Assembly: GCA_963921355.3 (NCBI GenBank)
Contig: OZ001190.1
Location: 3,038,001 to 3,102,000, forward strand
Direction: 5' to 3'
Origin: CAWUEZ02 sp963921355
GTDB lineage: Bacteria; Pseudomonadota; Alphaproteobacteria; Thalassobaculales; Thalassobaculaceae
Length of the DNA stretch: 64,000 nt
Both the position numbers and the translations under genes were made by a program. The notes beneath the pieces are model-generated. The model did not search any database. It had not been told where the DNA came from and saw nothing but the letters and a program-made list of their open reading frames with translations. Shown one piece after another: positions 55,093 to 63,838 of the stretch. The stretch's first letter is position 1; the number at the start of each line of letters is the position of its first letter.

Positions 55093-56073
55093 CTACTTGA
55101 CCAGGCCCATTTCCTTCAGCGCCGGGCCGAACTCGCCCACCATCGACTTGATCTGGTCACCCCACGGGCCGGACGGCTGCGGCGAGCTCGAGTCGAGGCC
55201 TGAGTTCATGAGATAGGCCTGGTAGAGCGAGTGCCCCATCGCCTTCATCATGCCGGCTTCCAGTTCGGCGCGGCGGGCTTCGTCGACGCCGGCGTGGGTC
55301 ACGAAACCGCGGGTGGTCGAGAGCACCAGGTCGATGCCCATCTCCTTGGCGGTCTTGGCGGCCGGGATCGGCTCCATGCCCTGTTCGGCGAGGATCACAA
55401 GCGGGCAGATGTCGCCGGCCTCGACCGGGGCGGCTGCCTCGGAGAGGTTCAGGGTGGCCACATCGACCGCGCCCGCGACCAGCTGGGTGGCCAGTTCTCC
55501 GCCGCCCTTGAACGGAATGTAGGTCGGCATCGCCACGCCGAGACGCTTGGCCCAGAGATAGACGGTGATGTGGTCGATGGTGCCGGTATGGGTGCCGCCG
55601 AACTTCAGCTTGTCGCCGTTCTTCATGCCGGCGACGAAGTCCTCGGGCGTCTTGTAGGGCGTGGTCTTGCAGTTGACCATCAGGATCTGCGGGTCGTTGG
55701 TGCCACGCGCGATCGGCGCCATGTCGTCGACGGACAGCTTTGTCTTGCCCATCGCCATGGTGATGGCATGGCCGACCGTGAAGGTCATGATCGTGTTGCC
55801 GTCGGCCGGACGGGTCATGAAGTAGTTCATGGCCGCGGCGCCGCCGCCGCCGCGCTTGTTCACGACCACCATGTCCTGCTTCAGGGTGCGGCGCGAACGC
55901 AGCATCATCATCCGCGAGTTCACGTCCGTACCGCCGCCGGCGCCGGCATGGGTCACCACTTCGATCGCCGGCTTGTCATCGGCCGTCGCTGGCTGAGCTC
56001 CGACCGCGATGAGGCCGACCCCGGCCACGACCGCGGCCAGGACCGTCGTGCTCTTGAGAATCGAACGCAACAT
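55093..56073 (-). CDS. tctC: Tripartite tricarboxylate transporter binding protein TctC
   Basis: 326 aa. Signal peptide (STTVLAAVVAGVGLIAVGAQ, cut near ATA), then the Bug/TctC fold: VVTHAGAGGGTDVNSRMM, VVVNKRGGGGAAAMNYF and the conserved LKFGGTHTGTIDH. The ATG at 56073 has GGGAGG upstream. It captures a carboxylate in the periplasm. A perfect palindrome lies 111 bp before the start, so control by the neighbouring GntR is likely. Confidence 0.93.
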   Translation of the reverse strand: MLRSILKSTTVLAAVVAGVGLIAVGAQPATADDKPAIEVVTHAGAGGGTDVNSRMMMLRSRRTLKQDMVVVNKRGGGGAAAMNYFMTRPADGNTIMTFTVGHAITMAMGKTKLSVDDMAPIARGTNDPQILMVNCKTTPYKTPEDFVAGMKNGDKLKFGGTHTGTIDHITVYLWAKRLGVAMPTYIPFKGGGELATQLVAGAVDVATLNLSEAAAPVEAGDICPLVILAEQGMEPIPAAKTAKEMGIDLVLSTTRGFVTHAGVDEARRAELEAGMMKAMGHSLYQAYLMNSGLDSSSPQPSGPWGDQIKSMVGEFGPALKEMGLVK

Positions 56074-56183
56074 GCCTGTTCCCCTCCCTATAACTCTTGT
56101 CGGCGTCGGCGGTGGATCCGCCGCGCTGATTTCTTGATGATTGTCGTATAGTGGGTGACCGGTGCGCGGGGCGTCAACGGTAA

Positions 56184-56197
56184 TTTGGTATACCAAA
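56184..56197. promoter_or_regulatory. Likely GntR (FCD) operator
   Basis: TTTGGTATACCAAA is a perfect 14-bp palindrome between the gntR stop and tctC. The core TGGTATACCA is of the kind bound by FCD-type GntR proteins such as VanR or FadR relatives. A related word stands in the gntR/CaiB gap. Confidence 0.7.
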
Positions 56198-56201
56198 ACC
56201 G

Positions 56202-56924
56202 TCAGCTGTCGGCGTCGCGGACCTTCATCCAGGTCTGGCCGATATGGTCGCGCATCAGGTCGGCAAGGCGCGCGCCATCCCGGGCCGTGAGGGCCTCGAC
56301 GATCCGCTCATGCTGCTCGATCGCCTCATGCCAACGCTCGTTGCGCTGGTTGGAGATGTAGCGGATCCGGTAGAGGCGAGCGTTGAGCTGGCCGTGGGTG
56401 TCCACCAGAACCCGGTTGCCGCTGGCGGTGACGATCGCCTTGTGGATGGCCTGGTTGATCTTGAAATACGTAAGCTTGTCCTTGCGGTAATAGGCCGAGA
56501 GCATGTCGTGGTGCAGGGCCAAGATCTCTTGGATCTCGCCATCCGTGGCGGCCGTCGCGGCGAGCTGTCCGGCAAATCCCTCCAGGGCGCCGAGAACCTG
56601 CAGAAGCTGTTGAATTTCCTCATTATCGGGGTTTGCCACCACCGCGCCCCGGTTGGGCAGGCTCTCTACGAGGCGTTCGCTAACCAGGATCCGGATCGCC
56701 TCCCGCAAGGGGGTGCGCGACACGTTGAGGCGCTCCGAGAGCTGGCGCTCGCGGATCCGATCGCCGGGCTTGAGATCGTCCTGGATGATCAGGTCGCGCA
56801 GGGTCGAGGCAACCTGGCTGACCAGCAGTCGGCCGGTCAGGGCGTTGTCGTTGCGGGGTTCGGATACCAGCTCCTCTGCGCCTACCTCGGCTCGTGCGAG
56901 CGGTTCCAGTTGCCGATCAGCCAT
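56202..56924 (-). CDS. GntR family regulator (FCD domain)
   Basis: 240 aa. Winged helix-turn-helix at residues 35-100 (QLSERLNVSRTPLREAIRIL) then an FCD helical domain with metal-type ligands in the INQAIHKAIV and QHERIVEALTARD segments. Such proteins bind small carboxylates and release DNA. It lies between tctC and the divergent CoA-transferase operon; palindrome-like sites on both sides suggest it governs both and itself. Confidence 0.92.
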   Translation of the reverse strand: MADRQLEPLARAEVGAEELVSEPRNDNALTGRLLVSQVASTLRDLIIQDDLKPGDRIRERQLSERLNVSRTPLREAIRILVSERLVESLPNRGAVVANPDNEEIQQLLQVLGALEGFAGQLAATAATDGEIQEILALHHDMLSAYYRKDKLTYFKINQAIHKAIVTASGNRVLVDTHGQLNARLYRIRYISNQRNERWHEAIEQHERIVEALTARDGARLADLMRDHIGQTWMKVRDADS

Positions 56925-57029
56925 TCATCTTCCCCTGCCATTCCCGGCTCGACCGCGACAGCGGCTCTTTCCGCGTTCGGTCCGGTAGTTCCATACCATA
57001 CCAGCGATGGTCGGTTGACCGCGTTGAAA

Positions 57030-57043
57030 ATTGTATGCCAAAC
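57030..57043. promoter_or_regulatory. Second GntR-like site upstream of the CoA-transferase gene
   Basis: AATTGTATGCCAAA matches the palindrome at 56184 in 10 of 14 positions. It lies 74 bp before the CaiB start codon. Repeats of TGGTAT are also seen on the minus strand near 56994-57004. Confidence 0.5.
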
Positions 57044-57117
57044 GAAGATGTGAGGTGGTGCCGCGCCACAGAAGCTGCCGGGCCGCCCGTGTCGAGGATC
57101 AGGGAGGGACCGACACG

Positions 57118-58296
57118 ATGAGCACTGGACCGTTATCTGACCTGGTTGTCTTGGACCTGACGCGCGCGCGGGCCGGCCCCACGGCGGTGCGTCAGCTGGC
57201 CGACTGGGGCGCCGACGTCATCAAGATCGAAATGCCGACATCGCTCGGGACCGACTCGCTCGGCGGCGAGCGTACGGCGTTCGACTTCCAGAACCTGCAC
57301 CGCAACAAGCGCAGCCTCACCCTGAACCTGAAGTCGGATGAGGGCCGGGAGATCTTCCTGCGCCTGGTGAAGTCCGCGGATGTGGTGATCGAGAACTTCC
57401 GTCCGGACGTGAAGCACCGCCTGAAGATCGATTACGAGGCTTTGGCAGCCATCAATCCGCGGCTGGTCTACGGCAGCATCTCCGGGTTCGGCCAGGAAGG
57501 GCCCTACAGCAGGCGCCCCGGTCTCGATCAGATCGCCCAAGGGATGAGCGGGCTGATGTCAGTCACTGGCTTGCCTGGCCAGGGACCGGTGCGGGTCGGT
57601 ATTCCGATCGCCGATCTTTCCGCCGGCTTCAACCTGGCGATGGGCGTGATGATCGCGCTCTACGAGCGGGAGCGCTCGGGACAGGGCCAATGGGTGCGGA
57701 CCTCGCTGCTCGAGGCACAGATCGCCATGATGGACCTGCAGGCGGCGCGTTACCTGATGAAGGGCGACGTGCCGAAGCAGGCCGGCAACAACCATCCGGT
57801 TCATATACCGACAGGCGTGTTCAAGACGTCGGACGGTGCGATCATCATCCAGGCGTCAGCGCAGAACCTGTATCGCCGAATGTGCGACGCGATCGGGGCG
57901 CCTGAGTTGTTCGATCATCCTGACTATGTCGACGCCAAGAGCCGGCTCGCCAACCGCGATCGCCTGAACGCGGATATTGAAGCGCGAACCTCGACGCAGA
58001 CCACTCAGCACTGGATCGACGTTCTAGCGGAGGCTGGGGTGCCGGCTGGCCCGATCTACTCCGTCGATCAGACATTCGCGGATCCGCAGGTTCAGACCCT
58101 CGGCATGGATCCGCAGGTGACGGCGACCGACGGATCGACCGCCCGCGTGGTCGGCCAGGCGGTGAAGATGTCCCGCACCCCATGTGAGATGCGCAACGCA
58201 ACGCCGGAACTCGGCGCACACACCGATGAAATCCTGCAGGCGGCCGGGTATTCCGACGACGAGATCCGCGCTTTTCGCGACGCCGGAACGATCTAG
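57118..58296 (+). CDS. CaiB/BaiF-type CoA-transferase (family III)
   Basis: 392 aa from the ATG at 57118; an open extension upstream lies over the regulatory gap. Family III blocks: VLDLTRARAGPTAVRQLADW, VIKIEMPTSLG, HRNKRSLTLNLKS and the catalytic Asp in RRPGLDQIAQGMSGL. It moves CoA between carboxylic acids. With the enoyl-CoA hydratase 15 bp behind and the Tct transporter opposite, it probably activates the imported acid as its CoA ester. Confidence 0.94.
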   Translation: MSTGPLSDLVVLDLTRARAGPTAVRQLADWGADVIKIEMPTSLGTDSLGGERTAFDFQNLHRNKRSLTLNLKSDEGREIFLRLVKSADVVIENFRPDVKHRLKIDYEALAAINPRLVYGSISGFGQEGPYSRRPGLDQIAQGMSGLMSVTGLPGQGPVRVGIPIADLSAGFNLAMGVMIALYERERSGQGQWVRTSLLEAQIAMMDLQAARYLMKGDVPKQAGNNHPVHIPTGVFKTSDGAIIIQASAQNLYRRMCDAIGAPELFDHPDYVDAKSRLANRDRLNADIEARTSTQTTQHWIDVLAEAGVPAGPIYSVDQTFADPQVQTLGMDPQVTATDGSTARVVGQAVKMSRTPCEMRNATPELGAHTDEILQAAGYSDDEIRAFRDAGTI

Positions 58297-58311
58297 GGAG
58301 GATTGGGTATT

Positions 58312-59109
58312 ATGGTCGAGACGGGAACCGAGAAGATCCTGGCGGAAATCCGGGACGCGACCGGGTGGTTGACCATCAACCAGCCTGAGCGGCGCAACGC
58401 GATTTCGCTCGAGATGTGGGAAGGAATCGCGAAGGCCTATTCCGCCTTCGCCGAGTCCACCGAGGTTCGGTCGGTTGTGATGACCGGGGCCGGAGACAAG
58501 GCGTTCACCGCCGGCGCCGATATCTCCCAGTTCGACAAGAACCGGGCGGATGCCGATGCGGCTGAGCGATATGCCCAGATATCACGCGACGCGCGGCAGC
58601 AGATCCTCGACATGCGCAAGCCGGTGATCGCGATGATCCGGGGGTTCTGCATGGGCGGCGGTCTCGGCATCGCCATGACCGCCGACATCCGGATCGCGGC
58701 CGAGGGCTCGACCTTTGGGATCCCGGCCGCCCGGTTGGGCATCGCCTATGACACCATGAATCTGATGCGGTTGGTGAACCTGGTCGGCCCGTCCAAGGCC
58801 AAGGAGATTCTGTTCACCGGACGTCGCTACTCCGCGGAACAGGCCCTGACCATGGGGTTGATCAACGATGTGGTTGCTGCTGACGCCCTGGTCGACACGG
58901 TGAGCGCAATGTGCGCGGAGATCGCGCAGAACGCGCCGCTGTCTATGGAGGCGTCCAAGGTCACGATCGACGCGCTGCTGGCGCAGCGACCGGATCTCGA
59001 CAGGGCGGCGATCCAGGCACTGGTCGATGCCTGCTTCAACAGCGACGACTACAAGGAAGGTCGCACCGCCTTCATGGAGAAACGCAAACCGGTGTTCGTC
59101 GGCCGATAG
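58312..59109 (+). CDS. Enoyl-CoA hydratase/isomerase family protein
   Basis: 265 aa from the ATG at 58312; GGAGG is 9 bp upstream. Crotonase fold with the oxyanion-hole blocks FTAGADISQF and FCMGGGLGIAMTADIRI. The two Glu of true hydratases are not both present: one position reads GIPAARLGIAYD, so another crotonase activity (isomerase, hydrolase, lyase) is possible. Same operon as the CoA-transferase. Confidence 0.92.
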   Translation: MVETGTEKILAEIRDATGWLTINQPERRNAISLEMWEGIAKAYSAFAESTEVRSVVMTGAGDKAFTAGADISQFDKNRADADAAERYAQISRDARQQILDMRKPVIAMIRGFCMGGGLGIAMTADIRIAAEGSTFGIPAARLGIAYDTMNLMRLVNLVGPSKAKEILFTGRRYSAEQALTMGLINDVVAADALVDTVSAMCAEIAQNAPLSMEASKVTIDALLAQRPDLDRAAIQALVDACFNSDDYKEGRTAFMEKRKPVFVGR

Positions 59110-59129
59110 GGGCCTCGGACGGAGTCACT

Positions 59130-60116
59130 TCATAGGCCCGTCGCGTCTTCCCGCGCCTTGGACGGCGGGCGGCCGAACAGCCGCTTGAAGGCATGTGAGA
59201 ACGAAGCGATGTCGGAAAAGCCAGTGGCCAGGGCGATCTCGCCGACGGCCAGGTGGCTGTAGCGCAACAGCGTGCGCGCCCGTTCCAGGCGCAGGCGTCT
59301 GTAGTACGCGACCGGGGAGTCGCCGACCTGCCGCCTGAACAACCGCCGGGCGGTCGACGGGTCGACCCGCGCTATGGCGCAGAGCTCTTCGACCGCGAGC
59401 GGCTCCTCGATGTGATCCTGCATCAGCGCGATCAGTCGACCAAGGCGGGGGTCGATGCTGGCGACACCGCCTGCCGGATCCTCGGCCCGGGTGAACGGGC
59501 TCGAGGCTGTCTCGAACAGCATGGCCTGGGCGACCTGACTGGCAAGCCGGGGACCGCGGGCACGCTCGATCAGGGCCATCAGCATGTCCATCGTGGCAAA
59601 GCCGCCGGCGCTGGACAGACGCCGGCCGTGAAAAGCGGAGCGGCGGTCGAGCAGGACGGCATCGCCGATCTCCTCGCGGAACGGCCGGACCACCTCCGGG
59701 TGAACCGCGATCTGCGCGCCGTCGACCAGTCCCGCACGGGCCAGGATCAGGGCGCCGGTGTCGACACACCCCAGGGTCGCACCTCGGCGATCCTGACGGC
59801 GCAGCCAGTTCAGCAGGTCCGGGGTGCAGGCCGCCTCCGGCTCATAGGCGGTCAACACGATTGCGACCGGCGTAAAGGCGATGTCCGCCAGACGCGCCTG
59901 GGGGCGGGCGGTCAGCCCGCTGGAGGAGGCGACGGGTCTGCCGGTCACGTCGGCAACGATCCAGTCGAAAGCGGTGCTCAGGCTGAGGCGGTTTGCGATC
60001 CGAAGCCCGTCCATCAGGATCGCCAGCGACAGGTAGGAGAACTTCGGCGCGATCACCAGGGTGACCGCCAGGGGCGGATCCGTCGGCATGGCTGACGGTT
60101 GGTTCGCTCTGATCAC
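59130..60116 (-). CDS. GlxA-type AraC family regulator (DJ-1/PfpI + AraC)
   Basis: 328 aa (GTG at 60116; ATG at 60089 is an alternative). N-terminal class I amidotransferase-like domain (VTLVIAPKFSYLSLAILMDG, nucleophile-type Cys in TLGCVDTGALILA) and C-terminal AraC double helix-turn-helix (ARVDPSTARRLFRRQVGDSP, GFSDIASFSHAFKRLFGRPP). Divergent from the class II aldolase gene (116 bp), which it probably controls. Relatives sense amines or amino acids. Confidence 0.92.
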   Translation of the reverse strand: MIRANQPSAMPTDPPLAVTLVIAPKFSYLSLAILMDGLRIANRLSLSTAFDWIVADVTGRPVASSSGLTARPQARLADIAFTPVAIVLTAYEPEAACTPDLLNWLRRQDRRGATLGCVDTGALILARAGLVDGAQIAVHPEVVRPFREEIGDAVLLDRRSAFHGRRLSSAGGFATMDMLMALIERARGPRLASQVAQAMLFETASSPFTRAEDPAGGVASIDPRLGRLIALMQDHIEEPLAVEELCAIARVDPSTARRLFRRQVGDSPVAYYRRLRLERARTLLRYSHLAVGEIALATGFSDIASFSHAFKRLFGRPPSKAREDATGL

Positions 60117-60232
60117 GCGAGCACCTTAGGGCGGTTTGCCTGTTATGAACAAATAATCGCTTGTTCTGATCAAGGCCTGTGGGGTTGGAGCGCCTAGCGT
60201 CGAAAGGGTGAATCAGCTTGGGAGGTGGCCCT

Positions 60233-60883
60233 ATGACCGCGATCGTCGAGACCCTGTACGCGACGCCGTCGTGCAGCGAGGCCGAGTGGCAGACCCGCCA
60301 GGAGCATGCGGCGTTATACCGGCTGCTGGACAACTACGGCATGTCCGATCTGGCGAACCAGGTGGTCGGCGCTCGGGTGAGGGGTGAACCCGACCATTAT
60401 CTCCTGCATCAGTATGGGCTGATGTACGAGGAGATCACCGCATCGTCGCTGATCAAGACGGACAGCGCCGGTCTGCCGCTGGACCCGGCGGCGCCGGCGC
60501 CGGTCGACGGGGCCCAGAACCTGGCGAAATGGATCTTCGGCGCCCGTCCGGACATGAACTTCTTCATCCATGGCCATTGCGAGGAGGTGATGGCGGTCGG
60601 CTCGACCAGACAGGGCCTGCTGGCGGTCTCCCAGCCGGCGGTCTACCTGATGCACCTGCTGACCTATGTCGACTATGAGTTCTTCGAAGACGATGAGTAC
60701 GCAGAGAAGTTCAAGGCGCTGGCCGCCGATCATGACATTCTGATCACCCGCAATCATGGCTACTACGTGTTCGGCCGCTCGGCGTCGGAGGCGTTCTTCC
60801 GCGCCTACTATCTGCGCCAAGCCTGTTCGGTGCAGATCAAGGTCTACGCCATGGGCCAGGAGCCGCACATCATCGACCCCTAG
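60233..60883 (+). CDS. Class II aldolase/adducin family protein, ended early by TAG
   Basis: 216 aa as read. Zinc ligands His-Gly-His in FFIHGHCEEVMA and His in ITRNHGYYVFG; the acid-type Glu in YEEITASSLI. GGGAGGTGG precedes the ATG. The TAG at 60881-60883 follows QEPHIIDP, but 39 further codons in the same frame continue the family's usual C-terminal helix (next entry). Class II aldolases split or decarboxylate phosphorylated or free hydroxy acids; the substrate is unknown. Confidence 0.85.
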   Translation: MTAIVETLYATPSCSEAEWQTRQEHAALYRLLDNYGMSDLANQVVGARVRGEPDHYLLHQYGLMYEEITASSLIKTDSAGLPLDPAAPAPVDGAQNLAKWIFGARPDMNFFIHGHCEEVMAVGSTRQGLLAVSQPAVYLMHLLTYVDYEFFEDDEYAEKFKALAADHDILITRNHGYYVFGRSASEAFFRAYYLRQACSVQIKVYAMGQEPHIIDP

Positions 60884-61003
60884 GAGGTCGCGCGCTTTCA
60901 GGATCAGATGTACGCCTCCGAGCACTACAACTACGACAGCTCGACGGAATGGGCGGCACTGCTGCGCAAGCTCGAGCGCGAGCAGCCCGACTACAAGACC
61001 TGA
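60884..61003 (+). pseudogene. 3' remnant of the class II aldolase gene
   Basis: Directly after the TAG the frame reads EVARFQDQMYASEHYNYDSS, then STEWAALLRKLEREQPDYKT and a TGA. This is the tail typical of the group, in which a Trp and the acidic end lie near the active site of the neighbouring subunit. One sense codon in place of TAG would give 256 aa. Confidence 0.7.
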
Positions 61004-61034
61004 GGGGTCTGGCGGCCGTTGCGGCTGCCGGACT

Positions 61035-63335
61035 CTAGCGGATCATGTAGATCGGGCTCGGCCAGGCCTGATGACCGTCCTCGGTATAGAGACTGAACCA
61101 GAGCGGGCTGTCGCCGCTCTCGGCGAGCGGCACGGTCCGACTGATCTCGATCTCCCTTGGGAGCGGTTCGTCGGGCAGTCGGCAGACTGTCATTCTGCGC
61201 TCCAGACCGCCGGCCTCGAGAGTGACCGGATCCTGGCCGAGGGTCGCCAGATCGACGGTGAGGGTTCCGCGGTTGGTCGCCAGTTCCAGCGCGCCCGCAA
61301 GCCGGTCGACCCAGATGTCGAAGCCGCTGAAATTGCCAGTGGTGACGGACTCCCAGATCACGCCGTCGACGCCGTCCTGGTCCATCGGCCGCTCCAGGTT
61401 GAAGTGATTGATCCGCTCCATCCGGGTGATCTCGGCATCTGAGAGTCGGGCGCGGCCGTGCCAGAAGGTGTTGCGGCCGCGTCCGCGATACTCCGCCCCA
61501 TGACAGAGGACGCGGATCCGATGGCCGAGTTCCGCTTCACCGAAGCTGTAGACCGTCTCCAGCACCTCGGTTCCGCGGCGCAGTTCCAGGCGGTGAATGC
61601 CGCCGGGAGTCTTCACCCGGATGTCGAACGTGGCCGTTGGATCCGCCGTCCGAACGATGTCGCCCATCATCGCCGTGCGGACCGTCTCGGTCGAGGTGTC
61701 GGGCACGGCGTCAGGGTTGCGGTGAAAAAGCGTGCTGTCCGAGGCAAGGCTGGCCCGGACGTCGAGATAAATCCGCGCGCCGGTGGTGCCGTAGTGGTGG
61801 CGCCGCCGCATCGCCTCGAAGATCGCGTCGCGGGCGTTTTCCGTCGTCAGGAAGCAGGTCAGCCCGCCATAGGCGCCAAAAATCGAGGCACCCGGATGGC
61901 TCGAGCCGGGCCGTCCCTTGTGACCGTCGCTGTTGCAGACCACGCCGACCCGGCGCCCGATGGGAAACCCGTCGGTCAGAATCCATTCGAACGTGCCCCA
62001 GGCCGAATGCAGCTCGACGGCGGTCTCCAACACCGGATCATGGTCGTAGAAGATGTCGGCGTAGCGTCCGCCGACATGGGCGTACATGACGGCGTCTTCG
62101 CCGGCCTCGCGCAGGGCGCGGAACAGGTCTGTCAAGGTGTGGGCGTCGGTGGCGATCTCGCTACGGTCTTCCAGCAAGGCGTGGGAACAGCGTCGGATCG
62201 GGCGGCCTTCGGTGCGGAAATAGACGTTGTGGTCGCCGCCGACCGCGGTGTTGCCCGACCATTCGTATCCGGGAAACACCGTGAAGCGGCCGGGCTGGTC
62301 GAGTTCGGCGGTCAGCGCATTCAGCCGCTTCCAGAAGGTGGGGGTGATCTGGAAATCGTTGCCCTGATGGGCGGCCGCATCCAGGAACGAGCGGTTGCGG
62401 GCGAAATCGAAGTAATGCTCGATCGTGTTGGTGCCGACGGTCTCGCCGGACTGACCGTGCAGGTCGGCCCAGTATCCCGAGTGCGGACCGTCCTCGATCG
62501 TGAGCGGCCCGGTGTGGGCCACGCTCTCCCCATCCCTGCGCACCTCGACCGTCACCGTGCCGGGCTCGGCCACGCTCAGGCCTTCCAGGGTGATGGCCGC
62601 CTCGCCCCGGGGGAAGTCGATCGTCTCGGGCAGGCCGTCGATCGGCTGCGACGGGTGCAGGGTCAGACGCCCTGTACCCCGGTCGCTCGGGTTTCCCCAA
62701 CGGTCCTCGGCCTTGATGCCGAGGTGGAAGACCTCGCCCGGTCGGCGCAGGGTCGGCAGCACAGCCAGCCAGCGCGCGACCGGCCCGGCCACCATCGGCA
62801 CATACAGACGCGGCCCGGGCAGCTCCTGGAAGTTACCGGTTGCCTGGATGTCCGCCATCACCACGAAATCCCGCCCGCCTTCGATGAAGGTCTGGGTCAG
62901 CATGCCGGGCGAGCCGGCCGAGGTGTCGCCAAGGGTGATTTCAATCTGTTCACCGGGGCGCAGGTAGCCGCCGCGCTGGGTGACGGTCAGCACGCCGGTG
63001 AACGGGCGAAATCCGCTGTTGTCGAAGCGCAGGTTTAGCCGGCCCTCGCCGTTGCTGCTGGCGGTGACGTAGTTCGGAGCCTTGGGGCCCGTCATCTGCG
63101 GCACTCCGGCATCGGTGATCCAACGCCAGGCGAGACGAATACCGCCGGTATCGTCGATCCCGAGCTTGCCGACGGTGTAAGTCACCGTGAACGTCCGGTA
63201 GGTCCGCACTTCCGCCGGTCCGTCCGGCGACAGGGTGGCGGTCCCGAACAGCTCGTCCTGGTCACCGGGACGGACCCCCGGCCGGTTGTCGCCGACCAGG
63301 GCCCGGTCCACCGCCTTGAAGTGCCGACCCGACAT
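61035..63335 (-). CDS. DUF3604 family protein
   Basis: 766 aa. An N-terminal half of beta-sandwich type (about residues 1-290) precedes a PHP/amidohydrolase-like domain that begins YWADLHGQSGETVGTNTIEH. Probable metal residues lie in LHGQ, AAHQGNDF, GYEWSG, GGDHNVYF, MYAHVGGRYAD and CNSDGHKGRPG. DUF3604 proteins are large hydrolases of unknown substrate. No signal peptide is seen. It is convergent with the aldolase gene. Confidence 0.85.
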   Translation of the reverse strand: MSGRHFKAVDRALVGDNRPGVRPGDQDELFGTATLSPDGPAEVRTYRTFTVTYTVGKLGIDDTGGIRLAWRWITDAGVPQMTGPKAPNYVTASSNGEGRLNLRFDNSGFRPFTGVLTVTQRGGYLRPGEQIEITLGDTSAGSPGMLTQTFIEGGRDFVVMADIQATGNFQELPGPRLYVPMVAGPVARWLAVLPTLRRPGEVFHLGIKAEDRWGNPSDRGTGRLTLHPSQPIDGLPETIDFPRGEAAITLEGLSVAEPGTVTVEVRRDGESVAHTGPLTIEDGPHSGYWADLHGQSGETVGTNTIEHYFDFARNRSFLDAAAHQGNDFQITPTFWKRLNALTAELDQPGRFTVFPGYEWSGNTAVGGDHNVYFRTEGRPIRRCSHALLEDRSEIATDAHTLTDLFRALREAGEDAVMYAHVGGRYADIFYDHDPVLETAVELHSAWGTFEWILTDGFPIGRRVGVVCNSDGHKGRPGSSHPGASIFGAYGGLTCFLTTENARDAIFEAMRRRHHYGTTGARIYLDVRASLASDSTLFHRNPDAVPDTSTETVRTAMMGDIVRTADPTATFDIRVKTPGGIHRLELRRGTEVLETVYSFGEAELGHRIRVLCHGAEYRGRGRNTFWHGRARLSDAEITRMERINHFNLERPMDQDGVDGVIWESVTTGNFSGFDIWVDRLAGALELATNRGTLTVDLATLGQDPVTLEAGGLERRMTVCRLPDEPLPREIEISRTVPLAESGDSPLWFSLYTEDGHQAWPSPIYMIR

Positions 63336-63383
63336 GCACGCCTCCCCAAACCGTCACTGTGCGATCCCGAAGGACCGGCGACC

Positions 63384-63516
63384 TCAGCCGCTCTCCGCCT
63401 TCAGGATGGCGGCGATTTCATCGTTGAGCTGAGAGAGCATCTTGCGGCGTTTGTCGCTGTCGCTCTGATACGCCTTCATCACGGCGTCGGTCGCCAGAAA
63501 GACCGATGGAAGACCC
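63384..63516 (-). pseudogene. Out-of-frame 3' end of the cNMP-binding gene
   Basis: Beside the stop of the preceding part, another frame gives SVFLATDAVMKAYQSDSDKR and then KMLSQLNDEIAAILKAESG with a TGA at 63384-63386. It joins naturally to VKRVFHRS of the cNMP gene if one base is added or lost near 63505-63515. This would give the short helical tail expected after a single cNMP domain. Confidence 0.55.
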
Positions 63517-63811
63517 GCTTGACGATCGGTCCAGCGTCATCGTACTCGCGCGCCAGTTCGGTGTAATTGAGGCGGATGCATTCGACCTCTTCGATCGCGG
63601 TCGCGGTGCTGCGAAAGACCGGATGGGGCTTGCCGTCCACGATGCTTCGGAACCCCAGCAAGGTGCCGGCGCCGAAGACATACTGTCGGGGCAGGGCCCG
63701 CATGGTGACCCGCACCGATCCTCGCACCAGAAGAATGACGGAGGTAACCGGTGTTCCCTCCCGAACGATCGTCTGATTCTGGAAGTAGACGCTGCGATCT
63801 AGGAAGTCCAT
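63479..63811 (-). CDS. Cyclic nucleotide-binding domain protein (Crp-type), frameshifted near the end
   Basis: 110 aa as read. A single cNMP-type beta-barrel: VYFQNQTIVREGTPVTSVIL, RGSVRVTM, FGAGTLLGFRSIVDGKPHPV and AIEEVECIRLNYTELAREYD. The phosphate-binding Arg-Ala pair is not clear, so it may not bind cAMP. No DNA-binding domain follows. The C-terminus in this frame (SFWRPTP) is artificial; the natural end lies in another frame (entry above). Confidence 0.7.
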   Translation of the reverse strand: MDFLDRSVYFQNQTIVREGTPVTSVILLVRGSVRVTMRALPRQYVFGAGTLLGFRSIVDGKPHPVFRSTATAIEEVECIRLNYTELAREYDDAGPIVKRVFHRSFWRPTP

Positions 63812-63838
63812 GGAAGCGGTCTGGCCTCTGACCTGGTT

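Noticed and set aside
6444..61003. Full reassignment of TAG to an amino acid
   Set aside because: Several complete genes here (PAS gene, first dctP, first dctM, VOC, PhyH) end in TAG with normal spacing to the next gene, so TAG works as a stop.
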